A stretch of 29,189 bases of DNA, taken from the NCBI GenBank assembly GCA_943704495.1, contig CALSCR010000468.1:1-29189 (forward strand). Direction: 5' to 3'. The notes under the pieces are model-generated. The model ran no database searches. It saw only the letters and a program-made list of their open reading frames with translations, and was not told the origin of the DNA. Position numbers and translations under genes: made by a program. This DNA comes from Pigoraptor chileana (taxonomy: Eukaryota; Opisthokonta; Filasterea). This document shows positions 22,401 through 29,189 of the stretch, piece after piece (position 1 is the first letter of the stretch; each line of letters begins with the position of its first letter).

Positions 22401-25400
22401 ACATTCGCATCGGCCTCGTCAGTCGTCGGCAAAGCATCGAGGCGGATGGCCCTATCGTGTGGTCACGTGAGTTTTCTGCAACAGGCCACGCCACCGAGGG
22501 CAATGCTGATGGCACTGGTGGTGCAGCGCAGTGCTCTCCCTCGGGCGCAGAGATGCCAGCCCCGGATGTGCCGACTGAGCACGTGGTTGACGTGGTGCTC
22601 CCTGATGCGGCATGGCGGTTTGTGGTGCGAGTGTCGGGCGGCGATGCTGGGGGCTGCGCGGGCTGCGGGCGTGTGCTTGTCGTGTGTGATGCGTTTGTTG
22701 TGGTCAACTGCACGGACGGCCTCCTGCGCGTGCGGCAGGAGGTTCCCCGCGAGGTCCGCGTGTACGCCGTCCCGCCAAAGGGACTTGTTGCGCTGAATGG
22801 GTGGCCCAGGTTGCCAATGCGTGACGGCGCCGCCGACCCCGTATCCGACGGCGTTGCTTTTGCCGCCCTCATTCGCGTGTCGTTTGGAGACAGCATTGGC
22901 GACGACCCCGGCACGTGGGAGTGGGGCAGCGCGGTGGACATTTCGCGGTACACAGTGCGGGAGCCATATGTAGTTCGGTCCCTTGTGTCTGGGTCGCGGT
23001 CGCTTGCGTATGGAACCTGCGACGTCGGGGGCGTTCTGCACACGCTGTTCTTTGTCAACCGCAGCACCCTCTCCATTTTGCGCAATGAGTGCCCGTTTCC
23101 GGTTGCGTTTGCCGCCGGCAGGACCACGCAGCGCTCGCTTCTCATGCCTGGCGGATGGTGCCACCACGACGTGTTCACGGGCCCACCGCCCCCGACTCCC
23201 CACGGCGCTGCTGACGTGCGGCGCGCCTCTGCTGCTGCATCTGCCCCGTCATCGGTCGGAGGGGAGGCGCAAGTGGGCGCCGAAGACGGACTGGCGGAGG
23301 ACGGCGTCGTCCGTCCCGCACGAGTTGTGCTGGAAGTATCGCCCGTCCGCGATGGGCCGTCTTCACCGCGCGATGTGCTCGCGTCTGTTGATCTCTGTGC
23401 AGTGGGGAGGCAGCCGGTGGGTGCTGGCGTCGTGGCTATTGTCACACGGCGGTCGCTTGGCACGACGGTGACATTCTGCCTCGACGCTGCCGGACTGGGT
23501 ACGGAGGGCTGCGATGCGCCACCTAGGGGACCCATTCTGAACGTTTCCGCCGCAATCGCGGGTATTGCGCTCTCACTCTTCGATGACAGCGTCGGGTGGC
23601 GGCGGGGGACCATGCGGGCGGATTCGAGTTCCACGCGGGCTCCACCGCAGGCGTCGGGGGGTAGCTATGCGCGGCAGCAGAGCACGCAGGCCTTGTCCAC
23701 CGAATTGGTCCGCATCTCCCTCGATGGCGTCTCCGTCTCCCTGGGCAGGACACGTGATACCGGACTCAATTGCGGCGAAATAGTGCGCACTGTCACCGTG
23801 ACTGTCGATGGCGTGCAGGTTGACAATCAGCTGCTCGATTCGGAATGCGAGTTCCCCGTCGTGCTGTATGCGGACCTGTCCGGACTGCAGCTAGGTCCCG
23901 ACGGCCCGTCAAAGGCGCTGTCACTGACGGTCGTCTCCACCGAGGCACCCCCTGGTGGTGACGAGCGGTCTGTCTTCCGCCGTGTGGTCCTTCGCGCAGC
24001 TCCGATTGTCATCAACATTGAGGATAAATTTGTTTTCCGCCTGAAGGAGGCCGTCGACGTGCTTGCGGATCTAACCTCGACTGAGCACTATCTTGCTTCC
24101 GCGGCCCGTAACTCAAGCGTGGACGTCCCTCCCTTTGCAGAAGCTGCGGGGAACGGCGGTGGCGCCGGTCCTGGCACTCGGGGCGACGACGGTGATGCTG
24201 ACGAATCGGTGTCTCCGGGTATGATCCGCGCCGTCTGTCGGGAGCCCCTGTCGATCGATGCGCTGGACATCGGCCCCCTCGAGGCCATTGTGAGCGTGCG
24301 CACTTCGTTCCGTCTCCACATTGGCGTTGACCACACACCCCTATCGTTTTCGACGCTGCGGCTGTCGCGCGTATTTTGCGATCCCTCGCTGCTTTTGGAG
24401 ACGCTCGCGGCCCACTATGCCTTTGAAGCCGTCATCCGCGCCCCCTCTCTAATTGGCTCTCTTGAGTTGCTGGGCAACCCGACTGGCCTCGTCTTTTCCG
24501 TGTCGACTGGACTCCGAGATCTTGTTGTCATGCCCCTGTCCGGCATGCGGGCGGGACCCGTGGCGTTTATTTCTGGTGTCGGGGGCGGCGCTGCGTCGTT
24601 TGTGCGCCACGTGGGTGCAGGTGCTCTGTCGTCCATTGCATCGCTCACGTCGGGCATAGCGCGGAATCTCGACCGTCTTGCGATGGACGATACTCACGAG
24701 CAGTGGCGACGCAACGCGCGGAAGGATCGGCCGATGCATGCGGCGCAGGGGTTAGGCAAGGGCATGCTTGCGCTGGGCTTCGGCATCCTCGGCGGCATTG
24801 CAGGCCTCGTCGATCAGCCCGTGCAGGCAATCACGCGGTCGTCGGAGGCGGGCGCCGGCGTGGGATCCACCGCAATGGACCTCGCGGCGGGCGTGGGGAA
24901 GGGTCTGCTAGGGTGCATTGCAAAGCCCGTTGGTGGGGCGTTTGAACTGGTGGCGGCCACGTCGCAGGGCATTCTCCAGGGGGCTGGGGTGCGTCCCGTG
25001 CCCCCGCCAAAAATGCCCCCAGCCGACGATCCGCTGCCCCCGCGGCCAAACTGCGCACTCAAATACGCGTGGAAGATGCTTGGTACGCCGAATGCGTGGA
25101 TGGACGTCATTGAAGTGTCGGCCGTCGGGAGCTCGGGGCAGAAGCATCCGGGTGCCCTCGTGCTCGCCACTGAATCGCTGTTCTTTGTGAGCGACTCTGA
25201 GGACGCAATTCAGCAGTCGCTGTCGGTGGCGGACATTGTTGCAGTGGACACCAGCGATCCCAATCCCTCTCTACTTGCCGTCGTCGTTGTCGCACGCGGC
25301 GGCGCACACGGTGGCGAGCCGTCCTCCCAGCATCAGCAGCAGCATCAGCAGCAGCAGAGCGGCGGTGTGCCCACACAGCGCCGGGACAGCGTGCACGCGA

Positions 25401-25732
25401 CGCCATCCGCAAAAGGCTACAACCGCCGCGTCGTCCCTCAGCGCGAGTCTGTGTCTGCGTTCGATACGCTCCTTGCAGGTGGGATTGCAGGGGTCGGCAG
25501 GCAGTCGTCTAGTGGGTCACGTGGTCAGCGAGGCTCGTCTGGGCCAGTGGCCGGCGGCACGGCGCAGCGCAGCGTCGATTCTCCACGGCGCCCCTCTCTC
25601 GGGCACGCCAGGTTCGAATTTGTCGTCTCGCCCGCAATACGCGAGACATTTGCAGACCGGTTGTGGACACGGGCGGTGGATGCGCACGGACAGAGGGACG
25701 CACGTCGCGATCCCTCGGCAAGGCTGTTCTGA
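13451..25732 (+). CDS. VPS13B: VPS13B (COH1) bridge-like lipid transfer protein, single exon
   Basis: One open frame of 4093 codons, ATG to TGA, with no intron. The N-terminus (MLEKYLSPVLMSFLDKYVRN, then SLWQGDVVLRNLELRLDVLE and SGKIHELRLHVPWTKL) is the chorein domain in its VPS13B form, and INNLILKFIEGDMV and GKIDVYQDPLLYR also match VPS13B. Length is close to human VPS13B (about 4020). Middle parts are divergent repeating-beta-groove sequence, with an acidic linker near 295-325 and a VPS13 adaptor-binding/SHR-BD-like region roughly at 2240-3130. The C-terminal ATG2-C-like helices lie at about 3684-3850 (GLGKGMLALGFGILGGIAG, GVGKGLLGCIAKPVGG), then a PH-like domain (about 3870-3935) and a His/Gln run near 3961. 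Family role: bulk phospholipid transfer at Golgi/endosome contacts. Domain borders are approximate. Confidence 0.97.
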   Translation: MLEKYLSPVLMSFLDKYVRNITPEDLGVSLWQGDVVLRNLELRLDVLERELKAPIRFQSGKIHELRLHVPWTKLASQPVEVTINTIEFIVTSRDADEHSAPPPAQKDGGEASHAPGMFGADATPDWQSDETSPGYISSLAQKIANNVSLRINNLILKFIEGDMVVSFSAKTIALRTTDGRWAPAFAEILLPNPALHRRLELFDVTLCVDRRGAAGKIDVYQDPLLYRTSLECRIRTRYDPATLLSPTGPSTTETRIDVHCGHLAWSVSDQQVPMLAALYNRFWDVYYAHQKPPVRPFKKHSSPGGEDRSDESSSGEDDDDNVDDEAAVSGTAEAHTSCVDGVAADDVGADAEKAADEEGGWMDWAWSVVAGDAPKGHPHRAHAHARSSAGGKAPSTLVLAIHVNRATIALKIMEAVRPGGYPGQTAHGHFASHAVDVGAAGASATTIAQLGRYLSRQIAVVVLAGIGVTISRTPLLLGVEMTIASARGEYEVAGHGYAQSFTTTPAAPASPTPAASDAFRQPFLSCGTRSAGDSERLRGSLFDSSGDANSTGSLNAETTGKGDDRSAPKAFDEALRMSYSAPLGAAKVRSRGGVRAEGAKIRLLVGSVSLLVDLPFSALIRAFASYAPPSGTLARLQSSRGDMQSRPDPRFLRKHVARIKRAIEKGAVREIHISVHGIHMTVPFADDLAAALLDGCVSQGKHSAHRPRAKKAHQAGTSAARGGLTAVTPGRTSVYDTDGESLPVRASPEIPAVVIVLPRLDAHVTNLSQVTPIGTHFASLLNAAPISAWVKAGAGHLVPQVCMETVVRITDLGFGVGLARVDAGGTIAFGGPNVRNVFISRPIAGSAFIRSSSLKPVWHDVSPSLDVRLEAPALVVSATSIHVSVVAGVLRSWTMGSAAQQALPSSGDRALLQSFTRTAVEMSLVQPSLPIEMVDLQVETIHARLCLTRLIAARSVSIGVASAAVVLGNTRRPLVSMHTWHGDDTHVPPRDAQAPQQPQEAPLLSLSVQVPRDWATADAESPFARAPFRPALFARVGALTLSWDPALCSWLAHAGSVVLPSVERHHATSTKAGRPSAAQARSARIRKNSGGFPARRSGGVIATHRDPLARLLAALPHAAPALHTSTPLVPRDRAADDSAAYSGTWQKARTFLVDVSIARVIVRADSGSTCAAVVLPAIVLRSAGDQLRQFADNGGEVPIVADEPARNLQPTMPWTLSVDGAAIWTQRTLPTGSTERRFILEPWSFDATLTAAVNTLRDSQQHAKAGAVSHNEFAVNTHVNVGPLSWILSQWQSETLLGTFTAAPDFLPAPLSIAFRALSARLSEGDLRSEDGSAPGAYGDNWESETVSSEGTGDETASGSSVRRAGSSWIGYVSLWVQCAAPRLGIVFLSDDSEESVEFAAEDSYISVDLDRGVLRTHVKVGTFLTTRRAGAAAASRMPLFGTEAVLFSSCDSQERFADGVVRADSAVGGVFEGGDPGPSASRPASPVRDTPQPPRAAFRAQGSSFISFSLVHNFMPTAAAEFMGDSRPLPGEVQISVRPFDVVLWGPSLALAVASTEPLLVGLRALLAADPGGQPDSSGGGLRSDGRHAGRSEHDGRGLDAGGANYVTVGLPALQLSCGRVRVFVPAVDGRGICLHVGSVAANSDPENAVSRTPLADDCAAAHVTGTRFSVASFSVTGEARSVFRDTQYVVDVSGIAVACCTPSDVRAVASREPLSLPPHSCTHELHGDQSHPAEFDSEPNPAHEWNMGARGIAAALPDGHAWIVAPFAVTTVLAPPVRDDPAVGPDGQTQWIYAAGVESSVRGDIACNITRDYVAYVAAVVRENLSWLGNRTAADGDPDKPRVRSRDRHRDSAGVPFELLVTCRKVRLSMFDSRPSPDAPLAPFVQFAVVQPIGSVRRVRGALPSAMFGCEDVAATMNDGSPAPPSVLSTSTSRNSRFSSDTQSERSPAFFSVHLAEAAVVIDVRKDVTVSLDDALVERVAAIVSAAVFAQHATSPRQQPGPSADEPEVSVPPTIARLSRVEFRTRQLEVVLSASSRSHSLSASLDSVHATLEPATISPSGGIPFLPGLNRVASAEVYGLAVRCRWPGSPQVSSCLDPCILRATADLAWTAVGGARILCVSARLSAGVVAVRLGKQSIDAVNCVVSALARAAKPASPVDSGNALPRDDLRAVASVPASSHQDRANCTVEPEAQPSQDDLRGGAFRFVFSETSRRPAVSEIVLVDTRASASRGKPSSDWPCSMTWRYSQARSLTSVHVTPVPFETAPEDGFARDLHVMCELRYYDAVREEFVPLQHFAVYQDAPARYDVGDAPAADEWQVLVNIPWALGHSDEYDTAVRAGVTGGGGENTVVGGGEASRGDKASNGRDGDESDVDGPRLSPLALIAAVRVDSKYCPSRAPRISIAAEIASLRVHLTNQAALLAGGWHGFAVPPSLFVHEQPLCDALLESVRLRGSLWRGGTAVVKVSSKLSLDTVCYRDLTRVAIVDPFEASAWVQSRPPVNGDGSRRVDAHVCCGIVAAQAGQTLLDLARASAQFWRSKPPVDPFLAHYVVCNSIHVPLRFGQVGTDESIGLDSLSACAYCWRTHRPGRTRAVHVSVGAGSDEWRWTDGLDIDAPGLRPLSLVWRGRRSVLWADVTRCDGPRRRIVLHGSHVLRNCLGVPLEYAVLQPQEARTPKHVTSVLPMDTIDAADVDTVSAEYCSGIVMPATQEEVSLLLPEDVSGWSVVVRAVGCLEWSEPIALGAVPPSDSVTSRSVCIPTEAGGALHACVSVAREHGEGVDGGVVACGETGPVRCAVWLVPPIVIENRTRCALAYELVGALAVDEAGGVSSNALVCAAAGSLGTRMAERATVCSVGSPGKTHAIRFRFLAENEHRQQLAWSPTLTLDPSPSSETLHGDAHYGRSVAVPHPSHTDGVELCVVTAPSYDLPGAVAVSLCTPWCVRNKSSAPIYVTAANLERGVLVPPHSRMLAHSFGPLFDTSAHHIRIGLVSRRQSIEADGPIVWSREFSATGHATEGNADGTGGAAQCSPSGAEMPAPDVPTEHVVDVVLPDAAWRFVVRVSGGDAGGCAGCGRVLVVCDAFVVVNCTDGLLRVRQEVPREVRVYAVPPKGLVALNGWPRLPMRDGAADPVSDGVAFAALIRVSFGDSIGDDPGTWEWGSAVDISRYTVREPYVVRSLVSGSRSLAYGTCDVGGVLHTLFFVNRSTLSILRNECPFPVAFAAGRTTQRSLLMPGGWCHHDVFTGPPPPTPHGAADVRRASAAASAPSSVGGEAQVGAEDGLAEDGVVRPARVVLEVSPVRDGPSSPRDVLASVDLCAVGRQPVGAGVVAIVTRRSLGTTVTFCLDAAGLGTEGCDAPPRGPILNVSAAIAGIALSLFDDSVGWRRGTMRADSSSTRAPPQASGGSYARQQSTQALSTELVRISLDGVSVSLGRTRDTGLNCGEIVRTVTVTVDGVQVDNQLLDSECEFPVVLYADLSGLQLGPDGPSKALSLTVVSTEAPPGGDERSVFRRVVLRAAPIVINIEDKFVFRLKEAVDVLADLTSTEHYLASAARNSSVDVPPFAEAAGNGGGAGPGTRGDDGDADESVSPGMIRAVCREPLSIDALDIGPLEAIVSVRTSFRLHIGVDHTPLSFSTLRLSRVFCDPSLLLETLAAHYAFEAVIRAPSLIGSLELLGNPTGLVFSVSTGLRDLVVMPLSGMRAGPVAFISGVGGGAASFVRHVGAGALSSIASLTSGIARNLDRLAMDDTHEQWRRNARKDRPMHAAQGLGKGMLALGFGILGGIAGLVDQPVQAITRSSEAGAGVGSTAMDLAAGVGKGLLGCIAKPVGGAFELVAATSQGILQGAGVRPVPPPKMPPADDPLPPRPNCALKYAWKMLGTPNAWMDVIEVSAVGSSGQKHPGALVLATESLFFVSDSEDAIQQSLSVADIVAVDTSDPNPSLLAVVVVARGGAHGGEPSSQHQQQHQQQQSGGVPTQRRDSVHATPSAKGYNRRVVPQRESVSAFDTLLAGGIAGVGRQSSSGSRGQRGSSGPVAGGTAQRSVDSPRRPSLGHARFEFVVSPAIRETFADRLWTRAVDAHGQRDARRDPSARLF

Positions 25733-26226
25733 GACAGATGTTGCAATGCGGATGCGACTCTGTTATTAATGGCATCAGCTGCAGTGCTTGCCCAAAGGTG
25801 GACTGCTTTGCAGACCCCTTCGCCCTTCTCTGCCTCTATCTTTCTCTCTTTCTTTGGGCATAGCCCCCTCAAGTCAGTGACTTGAAGCCGAATCTCCCTC
25901 ACGTCTCTATGTGTAGCCTAGGCGAAGCGCCAACACTACATACGTTTCTTGTGTATTTGTGTGGAGTATAGGCTTTCTCGTTGAGTGTGCTGAGTACCGA
26001 AGATATTTGTGTGATTGTTTGACAATATTTTAGTTGGCGATTGGACGCTGTGCTGCCCTTCCAAGCCGCTGGACGGTGGGAGAGCACCGATGCATCATCG
26101 AGTGAGTCTGAGCAATATATGCGGCACATTCAATGTGCAGTTATTGCGGATTCAAACTCAAGCATCAACTCACCACGCACACACACCGCAAACAAAGCAC
26201 ACCACAGCCGATTGCACCACCGCAAA
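25733..26226. other. Convergent intergenic region between VPS13B and the MRG15-like gene
   Basis: About 490 nt holding both 3'UTRs. It includes a 15-nt near-palindrome (CAAGTCA, G, TGACTTG) at 25870-25884 and a pyrimidine-rich stretch just before it. No canonical AATAAA is obvious on either strand, and no gene is seen. Confidence 0.55.
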
Positions 26227-29098
26227 TCACCCAGAAGCCGCGATGCGGGCATATTCGGGCGACGCATTGTCGTACTCGCTCATGAACATCGACGCTGCGT
26301 TTGCTTGCATGTACTTGAGAAGATCCGCAATGATACTCTCGAGGGTCGTCGCCGCTTCTGTCGTGAGCCGCACATCGGCAAGAAGCGCAGGCAGTTTGAC
26401 TGGAAGGGGCATTACGGACAGATTAGTGAGTCGGGCACAGAGGAGGGTTGGTGTGTGTGCGCGTGCATGTATGGCATGTATGGCATGCATCCACTGCCAA
26501 TCCATAATCAACAATCCACTATCAGTATCCAAGGGAAATGGGAGGAGTGGGCATCAGATGCATCGCCACAAAAGTCCAGAAAGAAGAGGGGAAAGGCTAA
26601 TTGTGTCGCAGACATGAAAACCGCACTTGCCACACAAGACAGCAGCATGGCACCGGCGACACTGTGCGCCTTGCGTTGCGCAGCAAAGAGGAGCATCGCA
26701 AGTGTGTATGGGACTCACCAAACAAGCGCAGAAGATGTTCGGCTCCATATACAGTGGACGCGTTGGCATCCGGGGTGCGCTCAAGCAGCTCGGCATACTG
26801 CGGCCTCTCAAACTTGTACAGAAGAAGCGTGCCGAGTGCGTGATCAAAATAGACGATAAGACCGACGATGGCCTCGTGGAGGGTGTCCGCACTAATGGGG
26901 CCCCTGGCAGGCACGGCGGCAACGGAGGATGGCATAAATGCGAGAATCCGGGGTGTTGGTGGGTGAGTGTGGTCTCTTTGGGTTTTTGCGCGAGTGGCGG
27001 GCGATGATGACACACGCCACTGTGTTAATCCAGGCTATTAATGGCATGCCACACCACGGAACTTGGAACACAATAAACCTGCCAGACGCGTATTTTTCAA
27101 AATCCTCGAGGACTTTTTCGACGGTCGGTTCACGAGGCAGTCCCACGAGCTGGGCAAGGCACAATCGTAACAAGCAAAGGAGGTATTATTAATCCCCACA
27201 CGCCATCACCGCAAGCAGAGTATGCGCAGACTGCACATGCAGCACACATGCAGCAGCTGGGATGGGTTCGCTGTTCGCGCACCTTCTTCTGGCGGGTGAC
27301 AAAGTCCCAATCGTCCACGAGCTGTCTCTTGAGGTCCTCAGGAATGATGATTTTAACCTCGGCGGGCTGCAGCTCCGATTCCTCCTGAGAGTGTGAAAAC
27401 AGACGCAGATGCACAGCCACAGTCCGCAATCAGGTGTCGCGCGTGTGGGTCGCATGGGTCGTGTGTAGGTCCCACGCATACAGCACGCATGAAGGCAAAT
27501 TTACGCGCGCTTTCATACGATAGATTCGGTGCCCCATGCGCCCATCAGCAATGGAGAGCACCGTCCGCAGAGTGCGATACGGGTGCGTACGCTAAGGGAA
27601 CGTACTCAAGACAGTGTTGCCCTGACGCATGGAACTCGCACTTACCAATTGACAGACAAACTGACTGACTGAACAACGGACTGACTGACCTGGTTAGCAG
27701 CCGCGTCCTCAGTGCGGCCTCGCTTTCGGAGATTCTTTCCTACTGATGAAGCAAGCAACGGGATAGATTAACAGAGAAGGGCGAATGGCAAGTCAGTGGG
27801 CACATGCAACGAATAAGAATGATCACCGATACATGCATGCACGCACACACTCGCACACTCACTAAATCCACGGCACGCACACATATACGCACACATACGC
27901 GCGCTCACACACTCGCACACAATGCAAACACACGCACACGCATGCACAATCACATACATACCCACATGCACACATACACACATGCACACATACACACATA
28001 CACACTTGCACTTACACACATACACAAATACACACATACGCACATACACACATACACTTACACACATACACAAATACACACATACACACATACACACATA
28101 TAATTACACACATACACAAATACACACGCAAACAAAAAAAACACACATACACACTACACACATACACACTACACCACATACACACATACACATACACACA
28201 TACACACATATACATACATACACACATACACACATACACAAATACACAAATACACACATACACACATACACACATACACACATACACACATACACAAATA
28301 CACACATACACAAATACACAAATACACAAATACACAAATACACAAATACACACATACACGCATACGCACACACACACATACACACACACACACATACACA
28401 CATACACACATACACACGTACACACATACACAAATACACAAATACACAAATTCATAGAAGTACACTACACACGTGCGCACGTAAGCACAATACTCCAAGT
28501 CCCTTGCGCCACTGATGTGTGTTGGCAGTCGGAGAGTGCAAAAGGGGTACATCCCTATCATATACGCACAACGGCCACCGAAGCACGCGGCATGCCCACA
28601 GCATAACAGCATCCGGGGGACGCACCTTCCTCCTCGCCCGGTTTCCGCTTCAGCGGCATGACGCGCGCCACTTTTGACTTGGACTTTCGCAGATTTTCCT
28701 CCAATTCGCGCATGAATCTGCGGTTTTCGTCGTTATATTTGAGGATGCGGGTTTCATAAACCCACTCGTCCCATCTGCGAAGAGTGTTGTTTGTCGGTGG
28801 ATGAGTATGGCTGGGTGCCGTTGTGAGTATTTAGCATGGACATCTAATCAAGCCATTGGATGCATACCCTTTGTTCCACCCATTGTAATGGATGTAGTAC
28901 CGCGGCTCCTTCTTGGTGCCAGTGGTATCCAGCAGCTCCGTCCCAATGCACTGCACAGTTTGAACAAATACACATGAACACGCATTAGTGAGGCAGTGGA
29001 GTGTGTGCGCACCACCACCACCCGCACACAAACGGCGGTACCATTTTGGTGTTACATACGCAGTGCCGTGGAGAGCGTGAACCAGACCAGTGACAGTG
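26227..29098 (-). CDS. MORF4L1: MRG15/Eaf3-like chromodomain protein (5' end beyond window)
   Basis: Exons in transcript order: 29098-29056 (tentative), 28950-28868, 28774-28626, 27739-27690, 27384-27283, 27149-27079, 26903-26719, 26399-26227. The last seven give 270 residues plus stop, with consistent phases and GT-AG borders. The chromodomain reads RYYIHYNGWNKG joined to WDEWVYETRILKYNDENRRF; the Tyr and Trp residues match the MRG15 methyl-lysine cage. A basic linker (KPGEEEGKNLRKRGR) leads to a complete MRG domain: KIIIPEDLKRQLVDDWDFVT, then GTLLLYKFERPQYAELL, VYGAEHLLRLFVKLPALL and SEYDNASPEYARI. Known family role: binding H3K36-methylated nucleosomes as a subunit of NuA4/TIP60-type acetyltransferase and Sin3/Rpd3S-type deacetylase complexes. 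The tentative first exon ends HALHGTAY, resembling HGPLLY of MRG15; the start codon is off the right edge. Confidence 0.92.
27838..28452. repeat. Long AC-rich minisatellite in MRG15-like intron
   Basis: About 600 bp built mainly from an 8-bp CACACATA period, with variant blocks such as TACACAAA repeated five or more times and a few CACGCA interruptions. It occupies most of the 886-nt intron 28625-27740 and reads as TATGTGTG repeats in the transcript. Long frames through it on either strand are repeat artefacts. Confidence 0.95.
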
Positions 29099-29113
29099 CT
29101 TGCTTGCACACAT

Positions 29114-29114
<1 letters not shown>

Positions 29115-29189
<75 letters not shown>
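29115..29189. repeat. (CA)37 dinucleotide microsatellite at the right edge
   Basis: Perfect CA repeat running off the right end of the window, reading (TG)n in the direction of the MRG15-like gene and lying just upstream of its tentative first visible exon. Confidence 0.97.

Noticed and set aside
22399-23634. 411-codon minus-strand frame
   Set aside because: Lies opposite the intact VPS13B coding frame; composition is that of a shadow frame.
25320-25370. CAG/CAT run as a possible expansion locus
   Set aside because: Short and mixed His/Gln codons in the VPS13B tail; no sign of instability beyond ordinary low complexity.
26041-26859. 272-codon plus-strand frame
   Set aside because: Covers the antisense of the last two MRG exons and their intron; no family resemblance, while the minus strand encodes a clear MRG domain.
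27804-28515. His/Thr/Tyr-rich (plus) and Cys/Val-rich (minus) frames
   Set aside because: Pure translation of the AC minisatellite inside an intron.

Overview
This 29.2 kb window is nuclear DNA of a eukaryote, most likely a protist. It has spliceosomal introns, the standard genetic code and GC-rich coding exons set in AC/GT-microsatellite-rich non-coding DNA. Five protein-coding genes are visible, all housekeeping or cytoskeletal families; I did not recognise any mobile element, CRISPR array or rRNA/tRNA gene. The lineage cannot be fixed from sequence alone. The mix (YLR419w/DHX57-type helicase, KCBP-like kinesin-14, eS1 ribosomal protein, VPS13B, MRG15-type chromodomain protein) points to a gene-rich protist nucleus. 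Exon structures were worked out by hand from splice signals, reading-phase continuity and family conservation.

Layout, left to right. (1) 248-3187, minus: seven N-terminal exons of a DEAH-box helicase; its helicase core lies off the left edge. (2) 3188-4887: a 1.7 kb divergent intergenic stretch with a telomere-like motif inside an inverted repeat, a hairpin between 17-bp direct repeats, and a 17-bp tandem array just before the next ATG. (3) 4888-10549, plus: nine-exon, 1449-residue C-terminal-motor kinesin, including one GC-AG intron. (4) 11031-12401, minus: four-exon ribosomal protein S3A/eS1, with a probable 5'UTR intron. (5) 13451-25732, plus: a single uninterrupted 4093-codon VPS13B. (6) 26227-29098, minus: MRG15/Eaf3-like gene with chromodomain and MRG domain; its start lies off the right edge. 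Genes alternate in strand, giving divergent pairs (1/3, 4/5) and convergent pairs (3/4, 5/6).

The genes do not form a pathway: they cover translation or RNA handling (helicase, eS1), microtubule motility (kinesin), bulk lipid transfer at the Golgi/endosome (VPS13B) and chromatin reading (MRG15). No new multi-gene system is evident. The most distinctive signals are the placement of GT-rich tracts near 5' splice sites and CA-rich tracts near 3' splice sites, the intronless giant VPS13B beside intron-rich genes, the KCBP-type motor attached to a long coiled coil, and the structured repeats at 3.3-4.9 kb. Both ends of the window lie in (TG)n/(CA)n tracts, so it may be a contig broken at microsatellites.
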